64,000 nt of DNA from Paraburkholderia phytofirmans OLGA172. GTDB lineage: Bacteria > Pseudomonadota > Gammaproteobacteria > Burkholderiales > Burkholderiaceae. The notes under the pieces were generated by a model. The model did not search any database, had not been told where the DNA came from, and saw only the letters and a list, made by a program, of their open reading frames with translations. Positions 26,472-35,117 of the stretch are shown here, one piece after another. Positions within the stretch are counted from its first letter, which is position 1. Every line of letters begins with the position of its first letter. The DNA lies in contig NZ_CP014579.1 of the NCBI RefSeq assembly GCF_001634365.1, forward strand, positions 3,410,001-3,474,000, given 5' to 3'. Position numbers and translations under genes: made by a program.

Positions 26472-26798
26472 CTAGGTGTGAAATAGATACGTGCTCGCTT
26501 GTTTGAGCTCGTACTCTCGAGTCGTCGCCTCAGTTCGGGTATAGCACGGCAGCGTGCAGTACTCTATCCGAGGCAGGTTCCGGAGGATGTAGTCGCGCAG
26601 CGGCGCGTTGTTACGTGTGCCGGCACCGAGCGGGGTCGGTAGCAGCGAGCTCATACGCAACGCGACGTTGCCTCCGCTGCCACAATATACAAGGGCATCT
26701 TCATTGCGCAGTTCGTAGACGCCCGGGCCAAACGGCGCGACAAGAATTCCGAAGTTGCGCGGGTCTGGAAAAGCTCGCCATTCTGACCAGTCAGGCAT
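26472..26798 (-). CDS. Possible GIY-YIG-like nuclease domain protein
   Basis: The 108-residue protein has GPGVYELRN (residues 24-32) and LVYCGSGGNVALRM (residues 36-49), which match the GIY and YIG strands with the conserved Arg after them. Glu in RTEATTREYE (about 92-96) could be the metal-binding residue. The length equals one GIY-YIG domain with no DNA-binding extension. Start ATG at 26798 has GGAGGC. It may act on DNA or RNA, or be a non-catalytic relative. The similarity is by motif only. Confidence 0.55.
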   Translation of the reverse strand: MPDWSEWRAFPDPRNFGILVAPFGPGVYELRNEDALVYCGSGGNVALRMSSLLPTPLGAGTRNNAPLRDYILRNLPRIEYCTLPCYTRTEATTREYELKQASTYLFHT

Positions 26799-26856
26799 CG
26801 TTGCCTCCTATCTCGCCCGATAGCCTACATGAAAAGCCCGGTTGTGCGGGCTGTGG

Positions 26857-27096
26857 TCAGATGCCTTCCTGGGACATTGTTTTCAGTTCGTATTCGACGC
26901 GGTACCCGTCGTCGCAGGCATAGACCCGTCGGCCGGCGCCGGTGTCCGTGGTCAGGTAGCAATGCTCTTTGGCGACCACGTTGTGCCACGCGTAGCGCTT
27001 GAACTGGGGGCTGTCGGCGGACCAGTTGGCCAGGCAGGCGAAGGCGATGAGAGCGCAGCTGGCAAGCAGGGCGGCGTCTTGGCGGTCGCGCGTCAT
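26857..27096 (-). CDS. Small membrane-anchored protein coupled to a terminase-like remnant
   Basis: The 79-residue protein has a hydrophobic N-terminal segment (LLASCALIAFACLANW, residues 10-25) that is a membrane anchor or signal. A small domain with two Cys (EHCYLTTD, VYACDDG) follows. Its ATG at 27096 overlaps the stop of the upstream terminase-like frame (ATGA), so it was probably once a phage or prophage gene. Function unknown. Confidence 0.5.
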   Translation of the reverse strand: MTRDRQDAALLASCALIAFACLANWSADSPQFKRYAWHNVVAKEHCYLTTDTGAGRRVYACDDGYRVEYELKTMSQEGI

Positions 27097-27386
27097 TCCT
27101 CTCCGCCCATGCCCAGCGCAACGCTGCGAGGGTTCTCCCGGTACCGGACCATGCCCTTGACGTTGAGCAGCCCACCGTCTTCGGCGTAGGGGCGTTGCTG
27201 ATACAACGCAGCCCAGTCATAGGCCGGGAGAATGGCTTTCTTCTTCTCCAGCAGAAAGTCGACAGGGCACCCGACGCTGGACTTGCGCGAGAGTTTTGCT
27301 CCACCTGCCCGTGCTTCAAACCCTTTCGCATAGCCTTGTACGTGGACGCAGCCTTCTCCGGGGGGGTACAGGTCATCGTTTTTGCG
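27093..27386 (-). pseudogene. C-terminal remnant resembling phage terminase large subunit
   Basis: An open stretch of 97 codons on the minus strand without a start codon reads GYAKGFEARAGGAKLSRKS, then PAYDWAALYQQRPYAEDGGL and GMVRYRENPRS. The ALYQQRP-x-x-GGL pattern is typical of terminase large-subunit proteins between ATPase and nuclease domains. The rest of the gene is missing, and a stop lies directly upstream. It is a small relic of a prophage-like element. Confidence 0.5.
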
Positions 27387-27549
27387 TCACCTCGGCGACA
27401 AACCCCTTGTTTTAGGGCCTCGCCCGTTGCAGATTCACATCCGTGTTGCTACGCTAGCGCCAGCCTGAGGATTTAGGCCTTTGCGTATTGTCGGTGACTA
27501 CGCAAAGACAAAGGTCTCGGGCCAACCTTTGACCAATGACGAGGAATCT

Positions 27550-28008
27550 ATGGCAACAACGAGTGCAACGAAAGCTGCAGCAAAACCGGCTCCGAAGAAG
27601 GTGGTGACTCCGGTCGAGAAAAAGGCGAAGGCACCGACGGTGAAGAAGGCTGCGGCTCCTGTCACGAGGACGGCGGTCGCTGCCACGCCACTGAAGCCCA
27701 TCAAGGATTCGTTCACGAAGGCTTCGCTCACAACCCATCTTGCCGAGCGCGCAGGTGTCGAGCCGAAAGCGGCGAAAGCTCTGATGGCCGCTCTGGAAGA
27801 AACGGTGCTCGCGTCGGTCCACAAGAAGGGCGCGAAGGAATTCACGCTGCCCGGTCTGCTGAAGGTTGTTGCTCAGGACGTGCCGGCAAAGAAGAAGCGC
27901 TTCGGCAAGGACCCGTTCACGGGTGAAGACAAGTGGTTTGCCGCGAAGCCCGCTTCGGTGCGTCTGAAAGTTCGCCCGCTGAAGAAGCTGAAGGACGCCG
28001 CTCTCTAA
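27550..28008 (+). CDS. HU-family DNA-binding protein with a basic Ala/Lys-rich N-terminal extension
   Basis: The 152-residue protein starts at the ATG 27550 after GAGGAA. Residues 1-50 are a Lys/Ala/Pro/Val-rich tail (AAAKPAPKKVVTPVEKKAK). From about residue 55 the HU/IHF fold follows (FTKASLTTHLAERAGVEP, then FTLPGLLKV, and a beta-arm region with KRFGKDPFTGE). Standard HU has 90 residues, so the tail is an added histone-H1-like domain. It binds and bends DNA. A strong terminator follows the gene, so it is transcribed alone. Confidence 0.88.
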   Translation: MATTSATKAAAKPAPKKVVTPVEKKAKAPTVKKAAAPVTRTAVAATPLKPIKDSFTKASLTTHLAERAGVEPKAAKALMAALEETVLASVHKKGAKEFTLPGLLKVVAQDVPAKKKRFGKDPFTGEDKWFAAKPASVRLKVRPLKKLKDAAL

Positions 28009-28028
28009 ACCGAGACGCTGGAAAGGAA

Positions 28029-28061
28029 GCCCCTCGCGACGGAAGTCTGAGGGGCTTTTTT
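28029..28061 (+). terminator. Rho-independent terminator of the HU-like gene
   Basis: A 7-bp stem GCCCCTC / GAGGGGC is followed by six T, starting 20 bp behind the stop codon. Confidence 0.88.
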
Positions 28062-28176
28062 GCTTCTATGCCTGAGGCGTACGGGCCTTCATTTAATTTG
28101 GCTACTCAAGATGAGCTGGGCGATACTGCGGAGCACTTGGCGTCCACTGCGAGGAGCAACACATGCGAGGACGACC

Positions 28177-28479
28177 TCATCTCAGCAACGATGGGAAGTC
28201 GAGCGCACCTACCTTTGACTGAGCGGGGTCCGATTGAAGCTCTTGAAGCGGGGCAACTATCGTCGCGACATAGCCGCCCTGTGCGCTCAAGGTGACAATT
28301 TCCTCGTCTGAGGGGAGGACAGTGAGCCCCGTCATGTCGGAGCGGAGCGCGCGGACCTTGGCTCGATACTGTTCGATGGCGAGGGCGACGGCGGCAGTCG
28401 TGCTCATGTCCGCCGTACCGGTCATGCCCGCGCAGATGCGGTTGTTCAGGAGGTCGACCCAGGCTGGGGCCAGGGCCAC
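28177..28479 (-). CDS. Unknown small soluble protein
   Basis: The frame gives 100 residues with no recognised family. An internal ATG (MTGTADMSTT, position 19) may be the true start. The sequence is amphipathic and helical (AAVALAIEQYRAKVRAL), ends in VGALDFPSLLR and has no signal or membrane segment. The start overlaps the upstream gene by 34 bp, which supports co-translation. Confidence 0.45.
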   Translation of the reverse strand: MALAPAWVDLLNNRICAGMTGTADMSTTAAVALAIEQYRAKVRALRSDMTGLTVLPSDEEIVTLSAQGGYVATIVAPLQELQSDPAQSKVGALDFPSLLR

Positions 28480-28997
28480 CCCCTCTTTTCATCGGACGCC
28501 CCCCACTCCGCAGGCGGAGCAGTCTCGACCGACGCCTCGACAGGGCTCGCCTCTTCAGACGCGTCGTGCGCGGGTTCCAGCGAGGCGTCCGCCTTCATCT
28601 CGGGCAGGTCCTCCCCAAACCACTTCACCTCTTTCCGGATGTGAGTCACATAGACTTTCCAGCCCTCGGGGTTGCCCTCGAACAGGTCGTGCTCGACGGT
28701 GGAGGCCAAGGCTTTGCGATTCAAGTGCTCTTCGAGCAGTTCCTTTGGCCACAGGAAGAATGCGCTCGCGGCGCGCTCTGTGAATGCCGCAGCAGTCATG
28801 GCGGAGCTGATGCCTCGCAGAAACTCGAACTCCTGCAGCGCCTCCTCATCCTCGGCCAACTGCACCACCGGGGCTTCCGGCCGGTTCAACTTGGCCACCC
28901 AGCTCATCGCTTCCAAGATGTCACCAAGGTGCAGCAACAGTTGTCGCCTGTCAAAACGGTCGTCCACAGTTCCCTCCGAGCTAAAGTACGCAATCAT
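28446..28997 (-). CDS. Unknown acidic soluble protein
   Basis: From the ATG at 28997 the gene gives 183 residues (MIAYFSSEGTVDDRFDRRQ). It is helical for the first 120 residues and ends in a long acidic, Ala/Glu/Pro-rich tail. No signal, membrane segment or known motif is seen. The frame is open further upstream to 29354, but that part is of low-complexity type and would cross the promoter of the cupin gene, so it is not used. Confidence 0.5.
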   Translation of the reverse strand: MIAYFSSEGTVDDRFDRRQLLLHLGDILEAMSWVAKLNRPEAPVVQLAEDEEALQEFEFLRGISSAMTAAAFTERAASAFFLWPKELLEEHLNRKALASTVEHDLFEGNPEGWKVYVTHIRKEVKWFGEDLPEMKADASLEPAHDASEEASPVEASVETAPPAEWGASDEKRGWPWPQPGSTS

Positions 28998-29217
28998 TCT
29001 ACCGCCCGAAGCGGGAGCTTCGGACGCGAATCTGCCGGAAGGCCGGCCGCTTGTCCTCGGCAGTGTGTCTTGTTCTGATTCCGTCCGGAGCGCATCACGC
29101 GCGGGCCATATCCGTGCAGACTCCACCAGGTTCGCCGGCGTGAGCCACGTCGAGGTAAATTGACGCGTGCGGTCGCGTCCCGGACTGGCTACAGTGGACG
29201 GACCAAGGGAGGCGAAC

Positions 29218-29559
29218 ATGGCTGAATCCAATCCGCTCAAGCTGTCGCATGAACAATTGCGCGCCACACTCGCGGCGCAGTCGCTGCCGTTTGTCGAACT
29301 GTTCGAGCGACAAGGCGTATCGCTGGAGTTGTTCTCGCCACGCACCGCCGACATGCAGCAACCGCACGACCGCGACGAGTTATATTTTGTCGCGTCAGGT
29401 CACGGCACGTTCCGGCGCGAGGATGAAGTTGTTGCTTTCGAGACCGGAGATTTTCTGTTCGTTGCTGCACATGTGCCACATCGCTTCGAAACCTTCAGCG
29501 ATGACTTTCAGACGTGGGTCGTGTTCTTCGGGTCCGTTATTCCACACCCGACGCGATAG
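29218..29559 (+). CDS. Cupin-domain protein
   Basis: The 113-residue protein is a single cupin barrel. The first motif is seen in HDRDELYFVASGHGTF (about 50-65), where His, Glu and Gly are placed as in the G(X)5HXH(X)3-4E type, though His is partly replaced. The second motif is GDFLFVAAHVPHRFE (about 77-91). Such proteins often bind a metal and act as sensors or small enzymes. The ATG at 29218 has GGGAGG upstream. The exact ligand and reaction are unknown. Confidence 0.75.
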   Translation: MAESNPLKLSHEQLRATLAAQSLPFVELFERQGVSLELFSPRTADMQQPHDRDELYFVASGHGTFRREDEVVAFETGDFLFVAAHVPHRFETFSDDFQTWVVFFGSVIPHPTR

Positions 29560-29624
29560 ACTGGTTACGCCCGCAGGATGTTGAAGCTCCGACCGCGCGC
29601 GTGGAAGCTGACGACAAAGATGGG

Positions 29625-29870
29625 ATGCTTAAAACCCGGCTCGTGCGAGTACGCGGCCGCGTGCAGGGCATCGGCTATCGCGAAGCCTCGGTACGCCGCG
29701 CCTAGGCGCTGGGCGTCATGGGCTGGGTCCGACACTGCATGGACGATTCGGTAGAAGCGATGCTGCAGGGCTCGCCGGAGCAGCTTGCCGACATGTGCCC
29801 CTTGTTCAGCGAGGACTCGTCCGCAGCGCTAGTCGACGAGCTTGAGGTAACCCGGTCCGTGCGGCAAGAG
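29625..29870 (+). pseudogene. Acylphosphatase with a premature stop
   Basis: The frame reads LVRVRGRVQGIGYREASVRRA, stops at TAG (29703-29705) and continues in the same frame as ALGVMGWVRHCMDDSVEAML. This equals the start of the intact acylphosphatase at 58599-58892 (YVRVRGTVQGVGFRHATVRQ, DDGSVEAML). A change CAG to TAG explains the stop. The catalytic Arg remains, but the Asn of VxN has become His (WVRH for WVAN). It is a decayed second copy. Confidence 0.72.
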
Positions 29871-30016
29871 CCAGACTGCTGCATCGGCGGGCACCTGTTG
29901 GTGCCATATGAGCAGTACGCGCAACAATCCCCGGGTCTCGGCCTGAGCAATGTCTTGCAATGTTCGAATTCGTTAAACCACACACAAGCGTCGCTCGCAC
30001 ACGCCGCGCATCGCCA

Positions 30017-30040
30017 CATCGCGACATCGCGACATCGCGA
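30017..30040. repeat. Short tandem repeat, 8 bp x 3
   Basis: CATCGCGA is repeated three times without a mismatch, followed by a partial unit. It lies between the acylphosphatase relic and the phasin gene. Variation of copy number is possible. The rest of 29870-30180 holds no gene and should contain the phasin promoter. Confidence 0.7.
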
Positions 30041-30182
30041 CATACGATTGACTTTCGGGCGCTCTACCCTAGGATGGTCTTTTGCTGCGTCGCAATAGCG
30101 ATTCCAACTCTACGACTCGTCGTTCGTGATTCCGTTCTACGGTTTCCCGGACATTCGGCACTTCACCCCTATGGAGGTAGTG

Positions 30183-30761
30183 ATGAGCAATCTTGCCCCG
30201 GAACAATTGGTCGCCGCGCAGAAAGCCGGTTTCGAAACGACGCTTGGTCTCTTGAGCAAAGCGTTCGAAGCCATCGAAAAGCTGGTCGAGCTGAATGTGC
30301 AAGCGGTCAAATCGACCCTTGCCGAAAGTCAGGAAATCCTGGCCAAGGCGTTTGCGGCCAAAGAGCCGCAGGAGTTGTTCGCGCTGCCTGCGAGCCAGAC
30401 GCAACCCGCCATAGAAAAAGCGCAGTCGTACTGGCGCCATGTCTACGAAATCGTGTCCAGCACCCAGACCGAACTCGCCGCGCTCGCAGAAGCTCAGCTC
30501 AAGCAGTACCAGCAGGATTCGCAAGCTTTCGTCGACAGCCTCGCGAAGAACGCGCCGGCAGGAAGTGAAGCAGTCTTGTCCGCATGGAAGTCCGCTATTG
30601 CGACCGCCACCGAAACCGCCAGCTCAGCGTACCGCGCTGCCCAGGAGACAACGAAACAGGTTGTCGAAAACGCCGAAAGCAACGTCAGCGCAGCGTCTGC
30701 CGCCTCGGCCAAGTCGACTAAACAAGCCATTGAACAGGTCGAAGCGGTCGAGAAGAAATAA
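30183..30761 (+). CDS. phaP: Phasin family protein (PHA granule-associated)
   Basis: The 192-residue protein is fully helical with an Ala/Glu/Lys/Gln-rich composition, a typical Phasin_2 opening (PEQLVAAQKAGFETTLGLLS, residues 6-25), the LNVQAVKSTLAESQE segment and a Lys/Ala-rich end. Phasins coat polyhydroxyalkanoate granules and regulate their size. Start ATG at 30183 with GGAGG six bases upstream. A terminator follows. No phaC/phaA/phaB genes are nearby, so this is a stand-alone phasin. Confidence 0.9.
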   Translation: MSNLAPEQLVAAQKAGFETTLGLLSKAFEAIEKLVELNVQAVKSTLAESQEILAKAFAAKEPQELFALPASQTQPAIEKAQSYWRHVYEIVSSTQTELAALAEAQLKQYQQDSQAFVDSLAKNAPAGSEAVLSAWKSAIATATETASSAYRAAQETTKQVVENAESNVSAASAASAKSTKQAIEQVEAVEKK

Positions 30762-30798
30762 GGTCGTTGAGGTCGCGGTTGCCCAGGAAATTTTCAAA

Positions 30799-30819
30799 GC
30801 GAGCTCTGCTCGCTTTTTT
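30799..30819 (+). terminator. Rho-independent terminator of the phasin gene
   Basis: Stem GCGAGC / GCTCGC with a 3-base loop followed by six T, 38 bp behind the phasin stop. Confidence 0.85.
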
Positions 30820-31094
30820 GTGAGTGCCCTTTTTCGACTCCCTTTTTGGCGGCAACCAGTGCACCTCGGACGCTGTCACGGACCTACCGGTTACGCCGGT
30901 TCTGTGACCGCTGTGAACACGCTATCGAGGTCCATGGCCGTGCTCTCGAACAAAAGCGGTGGCCTTCTCATCCCATGCGGGCGCGGTCAATCAAGTACGC
31001 GCCCCCGTCCACGTTCACAATCGGCAAACAGCCGAAAAAAGAATGGTCCGCCATAGCGGACCATTCTTTGCAAGATAGCGAGCGCGCCAAGCTA

Positions 31095-31298
31095 TCAGAT
31101 AGGCATGATGTTCGCCGCTTGCTTGCCCTTGGGGCCCTGCTTTACTTCGAAGCTCACCTTTTGTCCCTCCTGAAGGGACTTGAATCCCTCTGCCTTCACC
31201 TCCGAAAAATGTGCGAACAGGTCTTCGCCGCCGTCGTCTGGCGTAATGAAGCCAAAGCCCTTCGCATCGTTAAACCACTTCACGGTACCGGTTGCCAT
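31095..31298 (-). CDS. cspA: Cold-shock protein, CspA family
   Basis: The 67-residue protein is a complete cold-shock domain: [17 protein letters not shown] (RNP1) and DLFAHFSEV (RNP2). It binds single-stranded RNA/DNA and melts mRNA structures. The ATG at 31298 is chosen because it gives the canonical MATGTVKWF; the longer upstream frame is not family-like. The long leader up to 31420 would fit a structured cold-responsive 5'UTR. A near-identical gene is found at 35772. Confidence 0.95.
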   Translation of the reverse strand: MATGTVKWFNDAKGFGFITPDDGGEDLFAHFSEVKAEGFKSLQEGQKVSFEVKQGPKGKQAANIMPI

Positions 31299-31594
31299 GA
31301 TTGTTTCCAAAATTGAAATAGGCCGCGTTATATAGACGCCATCGGCCGCGTCGTAGATGCGTTCAATGTCTTCGGATGACGGAATGTCACAGTCCACTGC
31401 GATTGGCGTAGCCGTCATTGGGCGATGCTTGCTGAAATGGAACAGACCGCCACGCGTAAACCGTATGCGAACTTGTAGCGCGGCACAATGGACGTCTTTC
31501 CGGACTGCCGGATGGCCGGATGACTGGCCAGGGGCTCCGGGCCCTTGGCTTTACCGCGCCAGCGCATACTATCGGGAGGCCTCCGGAGCCCATC

Positions 31595-32167
31595 ATGCCA
31601 GCAAAGCGCAAGTCTGCATCCGCATCCACTCAGCCACCGGCTGTCCCCGACCTGGCCGATGGACTGAAACTGGCGCTTGCGCCGGTTGCGACTGCTCTGG
31701 GAGAAGAGCTGGCGGGGTTGCTGGCTGCGGCGCTTGACGGCAGGAAGCTGAAAACAGGAGACCGTCTCGCCGAGGCGCTCAACCTGGCATTCCCCGAAGT
31801 ACTTTTGAAGGCCTTCAGGCAGGAACTGCTGTCGTCCGATGCCGATGCTCGAGCGCGGCGCGTAGTGCTCATGCATCTTCTGAGTGCGGTCGATGTGCCC
31901 GCTGGCCCGCTCCGGCGGAAACCGAATGCGCCGGTGGAGCCGAGCCAGGTTGCGACGGCCTCGGATGACGGGAGGATTAGTGCCGCAGAAGTCGCGACGC
32001 TGCTGAACGTGTCGCCGGCCTATGTCAGGAAGTTGGCGACGGCGGGACAGCTGGGTGACGTCGGTAGCGCGGTGACTGGGGAGACGACATTCAAGCTGGG
32101 CGCGGTACAGACATACCGACAAGCAGAGAAGCGGCGGCACAGAAAGGGCGTCACGAAGCATGATTAA
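31595..32167 (+). CDS. Helix-turn-helix (excisionase-like) protein with a helical N-terminal domain
   Basis: The 190-residue protein from the ATG at 31595 has a Lys/Ala-rich start, a helical middle (ALAPVATALGEELAGLLAAA), and near residue 128 an MerR/excisionase-type HTH (ISAAEVATLLNVSPAYVRKL). The last part (VGSAVTGETTFKLGAVQTYR) looks like the wing region of such antitoxins. No toxin gene follows immediately, so an antitoxin role would be orphaned. DNA binding is well supported, partner and target are unknown. Confidence 0.7.
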   Translation: MPAKRKSASASTQPPAVPDLADGLKLALAPVATALGEELAGLLAAALDGRKLKTGDRLAEALNLAFPEVLLKAFRQELLSSDADARARRVVLMHLLSAVDVPAGPLRRKPNAPVEPSQVATASDDGRISAAEVATLLNVSPAYVRKLATAGQLGDVGSAVTGETTFKLGAVQTYRQAEKRRHRKGVTKHD

Positions 32168-32220
32168 GGCGAGTGAGGGGGCCGGGTTGTACTGCACTGA
32201 ACGCTCTTTAACCGCGCTTT

Positions 32221-32364
32221 GCTCCGAATGGAGACGGACGGCCGTCAACGCCGGAGCTCGTCGCGTTCGAAGTCGCGATGCAAGAACTGAAAGACGCGCG
32301 CGAAGCGTTTGACATCCTCATGTCCCGCAGGTCAGGCGAAAATCCGAGAGCGACGCATCTGTAG
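32221..32364 (+). pseudogene. Relic of a small helical protein
   Basis: An open stretch reads GDGRPSTPELVAFEVAMQEL, then DAREAFDILMSRR and ends ATHL with TAG at 32362. It has the look of real protein (amphipathic helix), but an in-frame stop lies directly upstream and no start codon is available before the internal ATG. It is probably a truncated gene. The remaining intergenic sequence (32168-32517) holds nothing else recognised. Confidence 0.3.
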
Positions 32365-32517
32365 CAGCCAGCTCGTCACCGGTTCATCCGCTGTTTGTGA
32401 CGTACCGCTGCAGGCAGCGTCGTAGCTCAACTTGGCCGATGGGTGCAGCCGACGCCGCGACGAGAGTTTGGCCGGGCAATCGACCCCCGACGAAATGCAA
32501 GCAATAGGAGACGTTTC

Positions 32518-32763
32518 ATGCGTATGAACGGTGCGACAGGCACGATGACTCTGATGACTGAACGAGACGACACGACCGGCCAAGACGTGCGCGTCTTGCG
32601 CCTGGAAGCAGCGGTCGACGGAAAGGCCATCCTTCTCATCGACGTTGACCAACGGAAGCCCGGCATTCATCGCGAAATTCGCTACGAGATTACTGCCGCA
32701 GAGTTGATTGCAGCGATTCGTGCGCACGGTGCTGAGTTGCCGGGGGAACTGCCCAATCCGTGA
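32518..32763 (+). CDS. Unknown small protein
   Basis: The ATG at 32518 follows AGGAG at a good distance and gives 81 residues. The first half is a beta-rich segment (GTMTLMTERDD, VRVLRLEAAVDGKAILLIDV). The second half is a helix (ITAAELIAAIRAHGAELPG). There is no signal or membrane segment and no known family. The upstream frame to 32443 is ignored because of the clear ribosome site. Confidence 0.6.
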   Translation: MRMNGATGTMTLMTERDDTTGQDVRVLRLEAAVDGKAILLIDVDQRKPGIHREIRYEITAAELIAAIRAHGAELPGELPNP

Positions 32764-32977
32764 AGTACGCTACAACTCGGGGCCGGACCAGCACCGGCGT
32801 TCCACCGCCCACCAGGTCCAACCTGGCCCCACGCCGGAACGGCGCACCGGCGAGCCAACGGCTTACGGGCGCGTCGCGTTCCAAGGGGGCGATTTCCCGA
32901 ACCGATAGTGACATTCAGTACAATTGGCAGTCAATTGCGCCGGCATACTCTGTGGGACCGTCAATGGCAGTTAAACG

Positions 32978-33994
32978 TTGAACTCAGACACGCATTATCA
33001 GACCCTTGGCGTTACGAGCACCGCGTCCGCCGACGATATCGTGAAGGCGTACCGCCGATTGGCGATGCGCTGGCACCCGGACCGCAACCCGGCCAACCCG
33101 CACGACGCCAAAACGAGGTTCCAGCAAATCAGGAGCGCGTACGACGTGCTGAGCGACCCGCGCAAGCGAGAGCTTTACGACCTCCAGATTTCGGCACGCC
33201 GGTCTAGCTCATCCGACAGTGCGTCGCCAGGCTCGTCCTTTGATGAGGCCGTCCGGGCGCGATGGAACAAGCGACGTGGACCGCCGCCCGTCCAAGGCGC
33301 GGATATCGAATGCAAGATGACGGTCCCGCTCGAAACGGTAATTTTCGGCGGCGTTGTGGACGTTACGATGCTTGCACCGAGGCTGTGCGGAACCTGTGAC
33401 GGAAACGGCAAGCTCTCCGGTCATTTCGCGTGTCCGTCATGCGGCGGCGACGGCAAAGACGACCATGGGCGCAATTGCAGGAAGTGCAGTGGCTACGGCG
33501 CGGTCGACGAGACGCGCTGTCCGAACTGCAGCGGAAAGGGCGTAGTCAGGACTGAGAAGACGATAAGGGTGACTGTCCCGCCCGGTGTCGTCGAAGGCAC
33601 CGTTCTGCGTGTTAAGGGCGCTGGAGGCCCTGGTCTGAACGGGGGTGCGCCGGGTTCGGCTTTCTGTCGCATCAAGATTCAGGCGCATCGCACCTACGAG
33701 CTGCACGGCCTTACCCTGACCCGGGACCTTACGGTGGACTTTGTCACAGCCATGTTGGGTGGCGCAGTTCCGGTCGAGTTATTCGGCACGCAGGTCAAGG
33801 TCGCCGTGCCGCCAATGACCCGAGCGGGGAAAATCGTCACGATGGAAAAGGCGGGGTTGAAGAATTCGAAGACCGGGGAGAACGGTGACCTCAAATTCAA
33901 GGTCGTCATCGATTTGCCTGCCAGTGCTCACCGGTTAAGGTCCGAGCACAAAGAAATACTGCGGGCAATGTTCAACGCGGCTGCCGCTAAGTGA
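32978..33994 (+). CDS. DnaJ-type co-chaperone (J domain plus four zinc-binding repeats)
   Basis: The 338-residue protein has an N-terminal J domain with the HPD motif (RWHPDRNP, about residue 32), a shortened linker in place of the Gly/Phe region, then four CxxCxGxG-type repeats (CGTCDGNG, CPSCGGDG, CRKCSGYG, CPNCSGKG, about 137-190) and the DnaJ C-terminal substrate domain (VPPGVVEGTVLRVKGAGGPG). It should stimulate DnaK ATPase and bind unfolded proteins. It is shorter than housekeeping DnaJ (~376). The only start is a TTG at 32978 with a weak ribosome site. No dnaK or grpE is adjacent, so this is an accessory copy, possibly acquired. Confidence 0.85.
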   Translation: MNSDTHYQTLGVTSTASADDIVKAYRRLAMRWHPDRNPANPHDAKTRFQQIRSAYDVLSDPRKRELYDLQISARRSSSSDSASPGSSFDEAVRARWNKRRGPPPVQGADIECKMTVPLETVIFGGVVDVTMLAPRLCGTCDGNGKLSGHFACPSCGGDGKDDHGRNCRKCSGYGAVDETRCPNCSGKGVVRTEKTIRVTVPPGVVEGTVLRVKGAGGPGLNGGAPGSAFCRIKIQAHRTYELHGLTLTRDLTVDFVTAMLGGAVPVELFGTQVKVAVPPMTRAGKIVTMEKAGLKNSKTGENGDLKFKVVIDLPASAHRLRSEHKEILRAMFNAAAAK

Positions 33995-34524
33995 GCGGTT
34001 CCAGCGGCGGCGCGCCTCCGCGTTGAATGACCGTGAAGTCGTCGGCGTTTGATTGCCCAGTGCGGTTTCGAACCGCACGCAGCCTCGGCGTGCTTGTGCG
34101 GCGCCAGAAACGTTTTGAGGTGGCCGATGCCGCCCGTATACCCGCCACGCCCTGCGACACTTATTCCGACATTTTCTTGGCAAGGTCATGGACAACACGG
34201 GCACATGTGCCACCAGCATCTGAAGCTGGACGACTATCCCCTGCCAGCCCCGGACGCTGGCACACGCTGTCGGTAGTGGGCCCCCGTGCGAAAATTCGCT
34301 AACCGTCCATCGCCTCAAGCGCGGTGACCGCCAAGCACACATCCATTGAAGCCGCAAAATTTGCAATCGGAGGCGGCCGGCAAACCCATCGAGCTTGTCG
34401 GGCTCCCCCTTGAGGCGGATGCCGTGTCGCGACGGGCTGTTGCTCCGGAATAGCGTGCGTCGGATACCTGGGGCGTGCCTCACTCGCTTAACGAGGGACC
34501 ACACTTACGCGTAGCACCCGTGCA
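33995..34524. other. Gene-free stretch
   Basis: Between dnaJ and the hfq paralogue I see only short open frames on both strands and no RNA gene, repeat or strong terminator. Confidence 0.45.
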
Positions 34525-34791
34525 CTACGCGCGCGAGGTTCTCGCCCGATTGTCTTCCGCATTGGGAAGCGACCGTGGCGCCCGTTCCCCTGTGCTGGGC
34601 ATCACCGTAGAGATTGCGTGCTTGAATACCATCTGGTGGCCGGACGGGGACTCCAGGAGAACTACGTATGAGTCGAACGACGCGACCTGGCCGCTCAGTC
34701 TGATTCCGTTAATCAGGTAAACGCTTGCCGGGGTCTTTCCCTTGAGCAGTGCCTGCAGGAATTCGTCTTGAACTGAGGCTTGATTTGACAT
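34525..34791 (-). CDS. Hfq-like RNA chaperone (second Hfq type)
   Basis: The 88-residue protein carries the Sm1 motif ([21 protein letters not shown], here residues 24-44) and the Sm2 motif ([11 protein letters not shown], about 55-65), both complete. Residues QDEFLQALL (8-16) form the N-terminal helix that binds U-rich RNA in the proximal face. The C-terminal tail is short and basic. The Burkholderia group often has a second Hfq besides the main one, which this may be. ATG at 34791 has a purine-rich site. It should modulate sRNA-mRNA pairing. Confidence 0.9.
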   Translation of the reverse strand: MSNQASVQDEFLQALLKGKTPASVYLINGIRLSGQVASFDSYVVLLESPSGHQMVFKHAISTVMPSTGERAPRSLPNAEDNRARTSRA

Positions 34792-35117
34792 GTTGTTCTC
34801 CGCCGCCGGTCGTGCTCCGGGACATTGTACGCTTACACCTTCAGTGAAAGAGTGAGGTGTTTTGGGCGATGTCGGCCGCTAGCAGCCCTCCGGCACGGGC
34901 TCTCTGGTTTCACACTGGATAACCTGCTCGTGAATTCGGACGGACCGGCACAATAACCAAAGTTGATTCTTGTCGTGTCCTAATATCACGCACGGCCAAA
35001 AAAAATCCCGCTCGTAGTGGCAGGCTAAGCGCAGTCTGGGTTGCCTCAGAAGATGAGGCGGACCCAATAAGAAACTGCAACACGAGAGTTCCCTGCCGAC
35101 CAGATGCGCAGCCATGC

